From: an uncultured Alphaproteobacteria bacterium
GTDB taxonomy: Bacteria; Pseudomonadota; Alphaproteobacteria; CAAHEQ01; UBA3637
NCBI GenBank assembly: GCA_949292205.1
Contig: CASEYR010000002.1
Location: forward strand, 1-64,000
Length of the DNA: 64,000 nt
Direction of reading: 5' to 3'
Shown here piece by piece: positions 20,242-30,224 of this stretch. Within the stretch, counting starts at the first letter, position 1. Every line of letters starts with the position of its first letter. A program made the translations under genes and the position numbers. The notes under the pieces were generated by a model. That model made no database searches and was not told the DNA's origin. It worked only from the letters and a program-made list of their open reading frames with translations.

Positions 20242-21354
20242 TTATTCATTTATTTTCTGATGATATGAGTGCATAGATGGAGTCGCATAACAAGCTTGAC
20301 TGATTACGCGTGATTTTTCCATTGATTCTGTTTTAGACAGCTTTATTTGTTTTTGTCCATTCTGAGGTCGGGCAGAACAAGCAAGTTTTTTTTGAACACA
20401 AGACTTATACGCTTGAGCAAATTGATTTGAATCCGGCATCATATCCTGTTCTATCAAACGAAACCTTAAATCACCTGTTTTCCGCCATGGCGTTTTAATA
20501 TTAAAATGAGATAAAATATCCTTATTAATTGCAATCCAAGAATCCCCAAACAAAATAGGAATATTAAAAACACTGGCCAAGCAACTACCTGAAACGAATC
20601 TGGTTTTTGTCATATCCGATAATGCGGACATATCCGTCTTATCTCCAAGAGCGGAAACAGGCTCCGTTATCATGCAAATCGGTTCTTGAACAAATGTATG
20701 AACAACATTTGCTGTATGCCGAGTCAAAGCAACAGAGGTCTCCATCATTTGAAGAGGAACATCTGCAACAGACTCCACAGGGTCGGTTGGAACCCGCCCG
20801 ATAAGAGTCGTCGGCAAGTGTAAGGTGAGAGTGTCATTAATGGTAGATGTTACCCCGCCAATACCGGCTACAAGAGATCCGCCCATTTTGACCAAGTGAC
20901 GCAGTCCCCATGGTAACTTCTCCGATGAAGATTCCAAAGCATTTCCGGTTATGCGGATACCACTGCCGACCAGATTAAGTGGGGCATGAATAGTATAGCG
21001 ACAAGTTGTATGAATAGCTTTTTCCCATCCGGAAACAGCCCCACATTGTTCTTCATTTCGTTGACGAATAACATCATCAATAGATATTTTGTCAATTGTC
21101 GCTCCCTGACATAGATTTACTTTTTCATTTTGACATTTTTCAGCCAAAGACCTTAATGACAGTTGCATGTCTGGTTGAGTATCAAAGAGCAATGCCTCCC
21201 CCCGATAATAGACCGTTGAGGTATCATTTTGTAGCTGATGAGCACTAATATCCGGCTCACTCTTTTGAGTCTCTGATTTAAGAACAGACGAGGAAAAAGC
21301 CGCAAAAACGGCGGCCAAAATACGACAAGACAGTAAAACAGATTGATTCTTCAC
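20242..21354 (-). CDS. Orphan secreted/membrane protein, function unknown
   Basis: About 370 residues, not recognised. A hydrophobic N-terminus (SVLLSCRILAAVFAAFSSSVL) looks like a signal peptide. The mature part contains scattered cysteines (CQNEKVNLCQG; EEQCG; TTCRY; EPICM; SGSCLAS; SCVQKKLAC; QACYA), a glycine-rich stretch (LVKMGGSLVAGIGGVTSTIND) and no known motif. Secretion with several disulfides is likely. The start is best placed at GTG 21354: AAGGAG stands six bases before it, while the in-frame ATG at 21372 has no ribosome-binding site. Monocistronic between the Aas terminator and gatC. Confidence 0.6.
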   Translation of the reverse strand: MKNQSVLLSCRILAAVFAAFSSSVLKSETQKSEPDISAHQLQNDTSTVYYRGEALLFDTQPDMQLSLRSLAEKCQNEKVNLCQGATIDKISIDDVIRQRNEEQCGAVSGWEKAIHTTCRYTIHAPLNLVGSGIRITGNALESSSEKLPWGLRHLVKMGGSLVAGIGGVTSTINDTLTLHLPTTLIGRVPTDPVESVADVPLQMMETSVALTRHTANVVHTFVQEPICMITEPVSALGDKTDMSALSDMTKTRFVSGSCLASVFNIPILFGDSWIAINKDILSHFNIKTPWRKTGDLRFRLIEQDMMPDSNQFAQAYKSCVQKKLACSARPQNGQKQIKLSKTESMEKSRVISQACYATPSMHSYHQKINE

Positions 21355-21571
21355 CCTATACTCCTTTTTCATTTATTATAGCTGGATTATTTTTTTTGTC
21401 AAGTATATTCTAAAATTGTCATTTTACATGTTGCTACAATAAAGAAAAGTTGTGTTAAAAGAAAACAAAAGACATTTATCGACATCTAAGGAATAAAAAA
21501 CCGTTTTTTCTTGACTTTTTGGGAAAAAACAGGCATTCTGTTCGGCAGATTTGAGTAAAGGAGTTCTAGCA

Positions 21572-21859
21572 ATGAGTTTTAATGAACAAACAATCAAAAC
21601 GATTGCCAATTTGGCTCGTTTAAAGTTCCCGAAAGAGGATGAAGCCAAGTTTATGGCTGATATTGACAGTATTTTAAATTGGGTAGAACAGTTAAAAGGG
21701 GTTGATGTAACGGGTATTGAACCACTCGTTTCCGTTTCTCCTCGTGAAAACGCTATTCGCTCTGATGTTGTGACGGAAGGCAATATCCAATCAGAGCTGA
21801 TGGCAAACGCCCCCGAATCGGTTCAGGGCTTTTATGAAGTACCCAGAATGGTGGAGTAG
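21572..21859 (+). CDS. gatC: Asp-tRNA(Asn)/Glu-tRNA(Gln) amidotransferase subunit C
   Basis: A 95-residue subunit that stabilises the GatA-GatB pair. Typical segments: TIANLARLKFPKEDEAKFMADIDSIL, the WVEQLKGVDVTGIEP region and the C-terminal GFYEVPRMVE. ATG 21572 is chosen because AAGGAG ends eight bases before it; an in-frame start at 21551 would lie upstream of this site. First gene of the gatC-gatA-gatB-rnhA run. A possible promoter, TTGACT-N17-CATTCT, lies at 21511-21539. Confidence 0.95.
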   Translation: MSFNEQTIKTIANLARLKFPKEDEAKFMADIDSILNWVEQLKGVDVTGIEPLVSVSPRENAIRSDVVTEGNIQSELMANAPESVQGFYEVPRMVE

Positions 21860-21862
21860 ACA

Positions 21863-23344
21863 ATGACGGAATTAGTAAATTTACATATCTCGGAAGCTTT
21901 AGATTTATTAAATAAGAAAGAAATTTCTTCGGTTGAGTTGACAAAGGCTCATTTGTCCGAAATGGAAAAGGCTCGCTTTTTGAATGCCTATATTACCGAA
22001 ACGCCGGAACGTGCTTTGGCGGATGCCGAAGCATCGGATAAACGTCGGGCAAACGGGGATTCTTTGGGCGCTTTGGACGGTATCCCTATCGCCAATAAGG
22101 ATTTGTATTGCACCGCCGGAATTCGGACAACGGCTGCTTCAAAGATGTTGTCGCATTTTGTACCGCCGTATGAATCAACGGTAACTCAAAAATTGAAAGA
22201 TGCCGGAACGGTTATGTTGGGAAAAGTCAACACCGATCAATTCGCTATGGGCGGATCAACAATGACCAGCTATTTCGGAGTTACCAAAAATCCATGGACG
22301 GATGAAAAAGGGGAATACTCATTGGTGCCGGGCGGATCTTCCGGCGGTTCGGCTGCGGCTGTGTCGGCCGGTCTTTGTATGGGGGCAACCGGTTCTGATA
22401 CCGGTGGCTCTATTCGTCAGCCGGCCTCTTTCTGCGGTATCACGGGTATTAAACCGACTTACGGACGGTGTTCTCGCTATGGAATCGTGGCTTTTGCTTC
22501 CTCTTTGGATCAAGCGGGTCCTATGGCTCGTTCGGTCAAGGATTGTGCCTTGATGTTGCGTGAAATGGCCGGAGCTGATGGGCATGATTCAACGGTTGCG
22601 GAACTGCCTGTTCCCGATTTTACGGCTGCTTTGACAGGGGATATTCGGGGTAAAAAAATCGGTATTCCGAAAGAGTATCGTCCGGATGGCTTGAATGCTG
22701 AAGTCGCTCGCGTTTGGGATAAGGGGATTCAGTTATTACAAGATGCCGGTGCCGAAATCGTGGATATTTCCTTGCCTCATACAAAATATGCATTGCCTGT
22801 TTATTACATCGTAGCATGTGCCGAGGCTTCCTCTAACTTATCTCGCTATGACGGTGTCCGCTATACCGAACGTGTTTCCGGTCATACTTTGGACGAGATG
22901 TATGAAAATACACGGACAGATGGATTTGGTCCGGAAGTTATTCGCCGTATTTTGTTGGGAACTTTTGTTTTGTCCGCCGGTTTCTATGATGCTTATTATA
23001 CACGAGCTCAACGCGTCCGTCGGTTGATTTATGAGGATTTTAAAAAGGCTTTTGAAACGGTTGACGCCATTGTCGTTCCGGCAGCTCCGACACCGGCTTT
23101 GTCTTATGAAGCTATGAAAAATATGAGTCCGGTTGACACATACTTGGGTGACGTCTTCACAACGCCGAGCTCTTTGGCGGGTGTGCCGAGTTTGTCTTTG
23201 CCCGTCGGATTAAGCAATACGGGACTTCCCATCGGGTTACAAATTATCGGAAAGCACTTTGATGAAAACACCGTTTTTCAAGTCGGTGATGTTTTGGAAA
23301 AAGCTGCGGGATTCAATTTAATGCCGCATCGCGTGAAAGGATAA
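21863..23344 (+). CDS. gatA: Asp-tRNA(Asn)/Glu-tRNA(Gln) amidotransferase subunit A
   Basis: A 493-residue amidase that frees ammonia from glutamine for transamidation of mischarged Glu-tRNA(Gln) (and/or Asp-tRNA(Asn)). The Ser-cisSer-Lys triad is intact: Lys79 in IANKDL, Ser159 in PGGSSGGS and Ser183 in DTGGSIR, matching the spacing of characterised GatA proteins. Begins three bases after gatC and is followed four bases later by gatB. The set implies that Gln-tRNA and/or Asn-tRNA is made by the indirect route. Confidence 0.97.
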   Translation: MTELVNLHISEALDLLNKKEISSVELTKAHLSEMEKARFLNAYITETPERALADAEASDKRRANGDSLGALDGIPIANKDLYCTAGIRTTAASKMLSHFVPPYESTVTQKLKDAGTVMLGKVNTDQFAMGGSTMTSYFGVTKNPWTDEKGEYSLVPGGSSGGSAAAVSAGLCMGATGSDTGGSIRQPASFCGITGIKPTYGRCSRYGIVAFASSLDQAGPMARSVKDCALMLREMAGADGHDSTVAELPVPDFTAALTGDIRGKKIGIPKEYRPDGLNAEVARVWDKGIQLLQDAGAEIVDISLPHTKYALPVYYIVACAEASSNLSRYDGVRYTERVSGHTLDEMYENTRTDGFGPEVIRRILLGTFVLSAGFYDAYYTRAQRVRRLIYEDFKKAFETVDAIVVPAAPTPALSYEAMKNMSPVDTYLGDVFTTPSSLAGVPSLSLPVGLSNTGLPIGLQIIGKHFDENTVFQVGDVLEKAAGFNLMPHRVKG

Positions 23345-23348
23345 AAAA

Positions 23349-24803
23349 ATGTATACGATTCATGGAAAAACAGGTGATTGGGAATTGGTTATCGGATTAG
23401 AAGTCCATTGCCAGATTTTATCAAAATCAAAAGTCTTTTCGGGAGCCTCTGCCGAGTTCGGAGCCGAGCAAAATACGCACGTTTCTTTTATCGATGCGGG
23501 CTTTCCGGGGATGTTGCCCAAAGTCAATGAAAAGTGTATTGAACAGTGTGTCAAAACAGGCTTTGGCTTGAATGCAAAAATCAATAAGTATTCTCGTTTT
23601 GACCGTAAAAATTATTTTTATGCCGACTTGCCACAGGGATATCAGATTTCTCAGCTCTATCACCCGATTGTGGGCGAAGGTTATATTGAAGTCACGACGG
23701 ATGAGGGAACTCGTCGTATCGGGGTAGAACGGTTACACTTAGAGCAGGATGCCGGAAAGTCTATTCATGATATGGTTCCGGGAAAAAGTTTAATAGACTT
23801 AAATCGGTGCGGTGTCGGCTTGATGGAAATCGTTTCTAAGCCGGATATGCACTCGCCGGCCGAAGCTGGTGAATACCTGCGACAGTTGCGCGCTATCGTT
23901 CGTGCTTTGGGAACTTGCGACGGTAATATGGATGAAGGATCGATGCGGTGCGACGTCAACGTTTCCGTTCGTAAGGTCGGAGAAACGACTCTGCGTCCCA
24001 GAACTGAGGTTAAAAACGTGAACTCGGTTCGCTTTGTGATGCAGGCGGTTGAGTTCGAGGCAAACCGCCAGATTGATATCTATGAAAACGGAGGAACGTG
24101 CCAACAGGAAACACGGTTATTTGACTCGGTGAATGTGGAAACACGTCCGATGCGCTCTAAAGAAAACGCAAATGACTATCGGTATTTCCCTGATCCGGAC
24201 TTGTTACCTGTTATCTTGACGGATGAGTATATTGAAAACATTCGTCAGAACTTGCCGGAATTACCGGAGGCTAAGAAAAAACGCTATGTGGAAGAATTAG
24301 GGTTAACTCCGTATGATGCTTCTATTTTAACGGCTGATCACGAAACATCTGATTATTTTGAAACAGCTATTCGTGGTCAGGATGCTAAAAAAGTGGCAAA
24401 CTGGGTCATGGGGGATTTATTCGCCTACTTAAATAAATCCGCCAAAACAATTTCGGAAAGCCCGATTAAAGCGGAAGATTTAGGGGCTTTGGTCGGTTTG
24501 ATTCAGGACGGCACGATTTCCGGTAAAATTGCTAAAGAAGTCTTTGAGATTATGGCTGAAACAGGAAAAGCTCCGGCCGTTATCGTTGAAGAAAAGGGCT
24601 TGAAGCAGGTTTCGGATACCGGTGCTATTGAGGCTTTAATCGCAGATATCTTGTCTGCAAATATGGATAAAGTGGCCGAAATTAAAGCCGGTAAAGACAA
24701 ACTGAAGGGGTGGCTTGTCGGACAGATTATGAAAGCGTCACAAGGAAAGGTTAATCCGGCCTTGGCAAACCAACTGCTCAATAAAAAGCTGGAAGAAGTT
24801 TAA
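23349..24803 (+). CDS. gatB: Asp-tRNA(Asn)/Glu-tRNA(Gln) amidotransferase subunit B
   Basis: A 484-residue kinase-like subunit that activates the tRNA-bound Glu/Asp side chain with ATP. Core segments: [63 protein letters not shown], and [19 protein letters not shown]. The C-terminal YqeY-like tRNA-binding tail ([32 protein letters not shown]) is complete. Normal length. Confidence 0.97.
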   Translation: MYTIHGKTGDWELVIGLEVHCQILSKSKVFSGASAEFGAEQNTHVSFIDAGFPGMLPKVNEKCIEQCVKTGFGLNAKINKYSRFDRKNYFYADLPQGYQISQLYHPIVGEGYIEVTTDEGTRRIGVERLHLEQDAGKSIHDMVPGKSLIDLNRCGVGLMEIVSKPDMHSPAEAGEYLRQLRAIVRALGTCDGNMDEGSMRCDVNVSVRKVGETTLRPRTEVKNVNSVRFVMQAVEFEANRQIDIYENGGTCQQETRLFDSVNVETRPMRSKENANDYRYFPDPDLLPVILTDEYIENIRQNLPELPEAKKKRYVEELGLTPYDASILTADHETSDYFETAIRGQDAKKVANWVMGDLFAYLNKSAKTISESPIKAEDLGALVGLIQDGTISGKIAKEVFEIMAETGKAPAVIVEEKGLKQVSDTGAIEALIADILSANMDKVAEIKAGKDKLKGWLVGQIMKASQGKVNPALANQLLNKKLEEV

Positions 24804-24820
24804 TAAAGCGGAACAGGCAC

Positions 24821-25294
24821 ATGAAGCAAATTGAAATGTTTACGGACGGTGCCTGTTCCGGAAACCCCGGTCCCGGAGGCTGGGGGTGTATTTTACGCTA
24901 TCGGGGACGGGAAAAAGAACTCTCCGGCGGTGCTTTGAAAACAACGAACAATCGGATGGAAATGACAGCGGTTATTCAAGGCTTAAAACAGCTGAAAGAA
25001 CCGTGCTCCGTTCGGTTAATGACGGATAGCAAATATGTTTTAGAAGGTGTAACCAAGTGGATGTCCGGTTGGATAGCCAACGGATGGCGGCGAGCAGATA
25101 AAAAGCCTGTCTTGAACGTTGATTTATGGCAAGAGTTAGCAGATTTATTATCACGACATCACGTCGAGTGGCTTTGGATTAAAGGGCACGCCGGACATCC
25201 TGAAAATGAACGAGCCGATGCATTAGCCGTTTTGCAACGAGATTTATTTAAGTCGCATCAGCAGTCACAGTCTGACTTGGCAACCGATCTATAA
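24821..25294 (+). CDS. rnhA: Ribonuclease HI
   Basis: A 157-residue endonuclease that degrades RNA in RNA-DNA hybrids. Catalytic residues are in place: Asp in [15 protein letters not shown], Glu in [13 protein letters not shown], Asp in LMTDSKYV and the final Asp in [12 protein letters not shown]. The basic helix [16 protein letters not shown] is the usual substrate handle. It follows gatB by 17 bases. Its last 47 bases overlap the 3' end of the convergent gene at 25248-26999, so both transcripts must read through each other. Confidence 0.95.
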   Translation: MKQIEMFTDGACSGNPGPGGWGCILRYRGREKELSGGALKTTNNRMEMTAVIQGLKQLKEPCSVRLMTDSKYVLEGVTKWMSGWIANGWRRADKKPVLNVDLWQELADLLSRHHVEWLWIKGHAGHPENERADALAVLQRDLFKSHQQSQSDLATDL

Positions 25295-26999
25295 ACCAGA
25301 GTAAGTTTTTCAACGTCATCGGTTGAGGCAGAACAACCTCACGTCCGTCCGCATAAACCAAGACATATAGTGGCAGTTGATTTGTTTCGGCATGTTGTAT
25401 TAACTGCTGAGCTTGTTGAGAACGACTATCCAACCGTAATACGGATACATTCTTTTTTTTTAAAAGCTCTTTCAAAACATCATCATTCAAAACAAACAAG
25501 GTATCAAAAGAACACCGCAGACAGACAGGCTCATTAATTTGTATTAAAGTTAGCTGGTTACTTGATTGATTAGACCTATCTGTCGGCAAAAAATAATATC
25601 CGATTAATCCCAACAAAAGCCATCCTGATAACATCAGATACGGCAAACGAATAATAATGGCATAAGCGAGATTGGATTCCTTTCGGATTTGCTTAAAGAA
25701 GTTTAAAATTGAGGAAGCCTTTTCATAAAAGAGTTGAAGCGGGATCATTAAACAAGCTCCCCAATAAATAATCAGGATCAATCGGGATGACCAAGCAATT
25801 TCAGACAAGACATCCCAAAAAGGTTTTGGCAGTATCACAAACAAGACAACAGCCCCCCAAACAGAAGGAACGGGACGATACAGCAGAAAGAACAATAAAG
25901 GCAACAACACCCAAGAAGCTATCGGATACCGAATCAACTCGGACGGGAACAATCCCGATAACCACAAGATTCCCAAAAGAAACAAAGATACAACAGCACT
26001 TCTCTGATATAATTTGATTAACGATTTATACGCCCCCGAATTTAGTTGATGTGGGAAAAGCCAGAAGGACCAAAACGGAGACATTAAAAACACCAAAAAA
26101 CCGGAAAGTAAAGCCACGCCAACAGGTAAGGGAGTCGGCAACAACGGTAAGGGGTGTGCTTCAATCGGAATCTCTATCAGATAAGAAGATTTGTTTGTTT
26201 TTGCCAAAACCGGTATTTTACCTCCCTCCTTCAAGATATTATTATCAACAGGAATAACGGTAAAAGCCACCTGATGACCACTCAATCGCATCTGAGTAAT
26301 TGTTGCTTTTTGTATAGCCAAGGGCTGTATTAAAGCATAAGATATTTTTTCCGGAAAAAATAATTGAACACGCAACGTATTGTCCGAACGCAAATAACTG
26401 CGAGCCGATACATTCATTCGTTCGGCCGGCAAAGCCACAGTCTGTAATTCCGTTTGCAGTCGTCCACACCACCCTGTCGGATACCCCTTATCCGGTGTTA
26501 AATGAAGACTATCTGCCACACTTTTAACCTGACACGTTCCGTTTTTGGAACAAACCGTCAAAGTTGCAATCCAATTAAAATCAAAAGCATTCATTTGGGG
26601 GGGGATATTCAAAACAACCGGAATAACAACATCTCCCGTATAATCCGCAGTCCAGCTATCATCAACAGAAACAGCAGGCTTTAACGGAATCAAAGGAATT
26701 GCCTCAATCAAACTCGGTGTTTGGATATCCACCTGATAATTTTTCAAAATCCAACCCTTATTCAAAGAGATATTGATGCCGGTCAATAACGCATTCGCCC
26801 GTTTAAAACCGGTTCGGCAAGAAAGCGTACGTATTTTTCCGAAAGAAAAAAGTTGCTCTTGAGAGATTCCAAGAGAAGCCTCTTTTAATGTTGTTTTAAA
26901 ATCCTCTGAAATAGCAGACCAAGGGGAAGCAAAACCTTGAACCGAACAGATGACAAGCAGACAACAAAGAACATACCCGACTATAAAAAAACGTTTCAT
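25248..26999 (-). CDS. DsbD/ScsB-like membrane protein with degenerate redox centre
   Basis: A 583-residue protein with the architecture of protein-disulfide reductases of the DsbD/ScsB family. A signal peptide is followed by a periplasmic N-terminal domain of about 270 residues with a cysteine pair in [12 protein letters not shown], then about six membrane segments (residues about 290-470) and a C-terminal thioredoxin-like domain with CLRC. The transmembrane cysteine that normally sits in the first helix (PC motif in DsbD) is replaced by SPFWSFW, and I find only one Cys in the membrane region (WGACLMIP). Electron relay across the membrane as in DsbD is therefore doubtful; it may have kept only the periplasmic thiol domains. 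Convergent with rnhA. Confidence 0.65.
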   Translation of the reverse strand: MKRFFIVGYVLCCLLVICSVQGFASPWSAISEDFKTTLKEASLGISQEQLFSFGKIRTLSCRTGFKRANALLTGINISLNKGWILKNYQVDIQTPSLIEAIPLIPLKPAVSVDDSWTADYTGDVVIPVVLNIPPQMNAFDFNWIATLTVCSKNGTCQVKSVADSLHLTPDKGYPTGWCGRLQTELQTVALPAERMNVSARSYLRSDNTLRVQLFFPEKISYALIQPLAIQKATITQMRLSGHQVAFTVIPVDNNILKEGGKIPVLAKTNKSSYLIEIPIEAHPLPLLPTPLPVGVALLSGFLVFLMSPFWSFWLFPHQLNSGAYKSLIKLYQRSAVVSLFLLGILWLSGLFPSELIRYPIASWVLLPLLFFLLYRPVPSVWGAVVLFVILPKPFWDVLSEIAWSSRLILIIYWGACLMIPLQLFYEKASSILNFFKQIRKESNLAYAIIIRLPYLMLSGWLLLGLIGYYFLPTDRSNQSSNQLTLIQINEPVCLRCSFDTLFVLNDDVLKELLKKKNVSVLRLDSRSQQAQQLIQHAETNQLPLYVLVYADGREVVLPQPMTLKNLLWFIDRLPSQTVTADAT

Positions 27000-27023
27000 A
27001 GCCTTATTCTATCAAAAAAAAGC

Positions 27024-27052
27024 TTGATTGTCTTGAAAAAAATGAGTAAACT
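27024..27052 (+). promoter_or_regulatory. Predicted infC promoter
   Basis: TTGATT, 17 bases, TAAACT. The predicted transcription start is near 27059, downstream of an in-frame GTG at 27053, which therefore cannot be the infC start if the promoter is right. Confidence 0.6.
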
Positions 27053-27088
27053 GTGCCCGTTATTGTTATTTTTTCAATGGAGGATTTC

Positions 27089-27634
27089 ATTAAACCGAAT
27101 TATCAAAGCTCAAACAACAGTTCATCCAACAAAGGGGACTTTCGTGTTAACGAGCAAATTACAACGCCTCAGGTTCGTTTGATTTTGGCGACGGGCGAAA
27201 ACTTTGGAATTATTTCAACACGTGAAGCGATACGAAAAGCAGCCGATCAAGGATTAGATCTGGTGGAGATGGCACCGGCAGATATTCCCGTGTGCAAGAT
27301 TTTAGACGCCGGCAAGTATCGGTACGAACTTCAAAAACGAAAAGCAGAAGCCAAAAAGAAACAAAAAACAGTAGAGATTAAAGAAATCAAGTTCACACCC
27401 AACATTGGCGACAATGACTACGGTGTTAAAATGCGCTCTGCCAAACGATTTTTAGAAGAGGGGAACAAAGTCAAATTCACCCTACGTTTCCGAGGGCGTG
27501 AAATGTCTTATATTGATTTAGGGGCAGAAGTTTTAAATCGGGCAAAAACAGATTTGGCCGATCTGGCAAAGGTTGAACAAGAACCAAAGCTGGACGGACG
27601 TCAAATGGCAATGATTGTTGCTCCGTTAAAATAA
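27089..27634 (+). CDS. infC: Translation initiation factor IF-3 (ATT start codon)
   Basis: A 181-residue factor that prevents premature subunit joining and proofreads the initiator codon. N-domain: FRVNEQITTPQVRLI...GIISTREAIRKAADQGLDLVEMAP; C-domain: KEIKFTPNIGDNDYGVKMRSAKRFLEEGNKVK...FRGREM. The start is called at ATT 27089: GGAGG (27079-27083) stands five bases before it, and infC of many bacteria starts with AUU/AUC so that IF-3 represses its own translation. An ATG at 27077 overlaps the Shine-Dalgarno and has none of its own. The usual downstream rpmI-rplT genes are absent; a terminator follows directly. Confidence 0.92.
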   Translation: MKPNYQSSNNSSSNKGDFRVNEQITTPQVRLILATGENFGIISTREAIRKAADQGLDLVEMAPADIPVCKILDAGKYRYELQKRKAEAKKKQKTVEIKEIKFTPNIGDNDYGVKMRSAKRFLEEGNKVKFTLRFRGREMSYIDLGAEVLNRAKTDLADLAKVEQEPKLDGRQMAMIVAPLK

Positions 27635-27649
27635 TCAACACATAAAAGA

Positions 27650-27681
27650 AAAAAACACGTCGCTTATTTGACGTGTTTTTT
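27650..27681 (+). terminator. Terminator of infC
   Basis: AAAAAACACGTC, eight-base loop, GACGTGTTTTTT, 16 bases after the infC stop codon. Confidence 0.92.
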
Positions 27682-27815
27682 TATATTTTGGAAAATGACC
27701 CAAGCCACTTCTTTGTCTTGACACTTGACAAGCTATCTTCCGACTCATATCGGGAAGCTTTTGGGACAGAGAATAAACGACCCCCCGCCCCGAAACCGGA
27801 TATAAAATAATAGGT

Positions 27816-29369
27816 TTATTGTGCTGAACAGAGCCCATTATTCCACCGTCCACCACATGCCTCACATATTTCTTGGGTATTTAAAACTGGCGAGGCTAAA
27901 TTCTTCGGACAGATGTTGCAATACTCCTCTTTTTTAAACCGCTTATCTGCACCGGCACAAGCCTCTGAGCATAAACCTTTATCACCGACATAAATTCCAT
28001 TTTTAGTATCACATGGATAGCATGTTCCATCAAATGATACGATACCGTTACATTTTTCCAGGACACAATAGGCACCATCTACGAAACGGTTAGGACAATT
28101 TTCATCACATGTTCCACCATACCAAATCATATCAATGTAAATCTTTTCTGGGGTATCACATGGATAACAAGTTTTTTTCTCAGCATCAATAAAACCACTA
28201 CAATACTCATTTTTTAAAATACAATAATCATTTCCACGCCCGCCTTTTTCGCGGAGAGCGCTACATTTACTACAATCATCTACGGTAGCCTCAATTCCCT
28301 CTGGTGTATTACACGGATGACAGCCACCAGTCTTATCCCTAAATCCATTACACGTTTCCAAAACACAATAATTTCCTTTTTTCTCTCGCTTATATCCACT
28401 TTCCTCGCAGGCTTTTTCACACGTTCCACCAGCATCAAGCCAAATTCCCTCCGGTGTATCGCACGGATAGCATGTACCAAGAGTAGAGGATGTGATAAAC
28501 CCATCACAAGCCTCCTCTTTCAAAGAACAGTGTGACTCAGGATATAAATTCCCCATCCAAATCACCTCTCTTTTATCACCACAGTTATCTTCACATTCTG
28601 CGACATTTGTGACCTGAATAGGAGCATTTGTATCACAAGAAAAACAAAATCCTGAGGTATCTCGGAATCCACTTGGACACGGTGTTACACAATAATCATT
28701 CCATAACTCTCTATTAGAGCATATAGACTTACATAGGTCCCCATTAGAAACTTTAATAGGTGTCGTATCATCACACAGCGCACACTCCCCCAACTCATTA
28801 CAAATAATATTATTTTCAGGAGCAGTTAGATCTATATCCTCTGGGGGATTTCCTCCTCCCTCCTCACCCTCACCGACAGATCCATCCTCCAAGTCATTCG
28901 CAAAAGCAAACAAGATATCATTCGTGTCATTTGGACATTCGCTTAAATCATCTATATCTTGTCCGTCAACACTTTCCCAAACGGCGAAAGGCAAGTAATC
29001 AGCTATCATGCGATCACAAATCCCTTTTGGAATATCTAGAACCGTCAACGTAAAATATCCAGAATTCCCGTCATGATTATCCGCCGAAACAATATCATAC
29101 ACTCCGATAATTTTTCCATTATTTTCATACTCAGAAAAAGAAATTTCTTTACCGAATACACGTTGTTGACTGACGGTAATGGCACGCTTCCGAACTTCGT
29201 TCAGAATCTCGTTCGCATTATATTTATCCATCGCATACCGATAGCCCGCTATCCCCCCGATTGCCAACACACCCATAATCGCCAGAACACCCAGCATTTC
29301 TACCATACTGCGTCCTCTTTCGTTTTCTATCTCATTTTCTTTTAACCTGTTATTCTCTTTTTCCAACAT
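27816..29369 (-). CDS. Pilin-leader surface protein with six cysteine-rich repeats
   Basis: A 517-residue protein in four parts. (1) A charged leader of about 19 residues ending in Gly, then RSMVEMLGVLAIMGVLAIGG: a class III prepilin signal with Gly at -1 and Glu at +5, and a hydrophobic pilin helix. (2) A globular domain to residue 160 with FTLTV, Cys118, Cys145 and LFAF. (3) An acidic Gly/Pro linker. (4) From about residue 190 six repeats of 45-50 residues, each built on a C-x2-C-D/N-T core (CYPCDTPEGI type), a C..C pair and YCxLxxCNGF, plus a partial seventh at the C-terminus. Expected at the cell surface as a minor pilin or pseudopilin with a disulfide-rich stalk. Start ATG 29369 has GAGGAG six bases upstream; an in-frame start 66 bases earlier lacks one. 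Monocistronic; no pilus assembly genes nearby. Confidence 0.8.
   Translation of the reverse strand: MLEKENNRLKENEIENERGRSMVEMLGVLAIMGVLAIGGIAGYRYAMDKYNANEILNEVRKRAITVSQQRVFGKEISFSEYENNGKIIGVYDIVSADNHDGNSGYFTLTVLDIPKGICDRMIADYLPFAVWESVDGQDIDDLSECPNDTNDILFAFANDLEDGSVGEGEEGGGNPPEDIDLTAPENNIICNELGECALCDDTTPIKVSNGDLCKSICSNRELWNDYCVTPCPSGFRDTSGFCFSCDTNAPIQVTNVAECEDNCGDKREVIWMGNLYPESHCSLKEEACDGFITSSTLGTCYPCDTPEGIWLDAGGTCEKACEESGYKREKKGNYCVLETCNGFRDKTGGCHPCNTPEGIEATVDDCSKCSALREKGGRGNDYCILKNEYCSGFIDAEKKTCYPCDTPEKIYIDMIWYGGTCDENCPNRFVDGAYCVLEKCNGIVSFDGTCYPCDTKNGIYVGDKGLCSEACAGADKRFKKEEYCNICPKNLASPVLNTQEICEACGGRWNNGLCSAQ
27820..28802 (-). repeat. Coding tandem repeats, cysteine-rich module (six units plus partial)
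   Basis: Six diverged units of roughly 135-175 bases inside the pilin-leader gene. Each encodes about six cysteines in the order C-x2-C, C, C, YC, C. The recurring peptide cores are CDDTTPI, CDTNAPI, CDTPEGI, CNTPEGI, CDTPEKI and CDTKNGI. The divergence between units argues for old, selected repeats rather than recent slippage. Confidence 0.75.
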
Positions 29370-29600
29370 GTTTGACTCCTCTAATAATCGTCCTTTTTTA
29401 TAAGCATAAAAGCATTTCAACTTTACCCTTATCATAGATAAAAAATCATTACAAGGCTTTTTTAGGATTTTTTCTATTTTTTGAGTTGCTTTTTAGATGA
29501 TTACTTATTTCTTTATGACATCAACTTTAGTGTAACAATTTAATGTCGCTTATTTTAAATCCATCCTTATAAAAACACACAGCAAACATCAAAATAAGTG

Positions 29601-29629
29601 TTGATTTTTGATAATTTTTTATGTATGAT
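29601..29629 (+). promoter_or_regulatory. Predicted frr-uppS promoter
   Basis: TTGATT, 17 bases, TATGAT, 34 bases before the frr start codon. The rest of the 294-base gap 29370-29663 is AT-rich; I see no gene in it. Confidence 0.65.
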
Positions 29630-29663
29630 GAGTTCAAATTAACCTATTTATAGAGAGGAAAAA

Positions 29664-30224
29664 ATGGATTATGCTCAAATAAAATCAAATATGCAAACCC
29701 ACTTAGCCAAGACGGAAGAAGCTTTAAAAAAAGATTTCTCCGGATTACGCACAGGTCGGGCAACAACGGCTCTGCTGGATGGTATTATGGTCGATGCCTA
29801 CGGCTCGATTGTTCCGCTCAACCAAGTCGGAAATGCCTCGGTTCCTGAGGCACGCATGTTATCGGTTCAGGTTTGGGATAAAAACCTGTTAAAAACAGTT
29901 GAAAAAGCGATTCGAGATGCAGGTTTAGGGCTCAACCCGATGAATGACGGACAGATGATTCGGATTCCCATTCCACCGTTGTCAGAGGAGCGTCGGATAG
30001 AACTTGTCAAGATTGCCGGAAAATATACGGAAACAGCACGTGTATCCGCCCGAAATGTCCGTCGCGAAGCACTAGATGAAGTTAAAAAGCTCAAACAAGC
30101 CAATGAGATTTCTGAGGATGAACAGAAACGTTATGAGGCCGAAATTCAAGATATGACGGATAAAACGGTTGCCGCATTGGATGAGTTATTAAAGAATAAA
30201 GAAGTTGAAATAAAACAAGTATAA
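29664..30224 (+). CDS. frr: Ribosome recycling factor
   Basis: A 186-residue factor that, with EF-G, splits the post-termination ribosome. Family hallmarks are present: DFSGLRTGRA near residue 25, the domain II segment DAYGSIVPLNQVGNASVPEARMLSVQVWD, PPLSEERRIELVK and the long C-terminal helix ending in LDELLKNKEVEIKQV. GAGAGGAAAAA precedes the ATG. It overlaps uppS by one base (TAATG), an arrangement common in bacteria, where frr often precedes uppS. Confidence 0.97.
   Translation: MDYAQIKSNMQTHLAKTEEALKKDFSGLRTGRATTALLDGIMVDAYGSIVPLNQVGNASVPEARMLSVQVWDKNLLKTVEKAIRDAGLGLNPMNDGQMIRIPIPPLSEERRIELVKIAGKYTETARVSARNVRREALDEVKKLKQANEISEDEQKRYEAEIQDMTDKTVAALDELLKNKEVEIKQV

Noticed and set aside
27053-27088. 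Upstream extension of infC from GTG 27053 or ATG 27077
   Set aside because: The GTG lies upstream of the predicted transcription start and the ATG overlaps the Shine-Dalgarno of the ATT start.
29531-29546. 16-base identity TGTAACAATTTAATGT between 29531-29546 and 63157-63172
   Set aside because: One copy is inside a coding region, the other intergenic; in AT-rich DNA of this length one such match is expected by chance.
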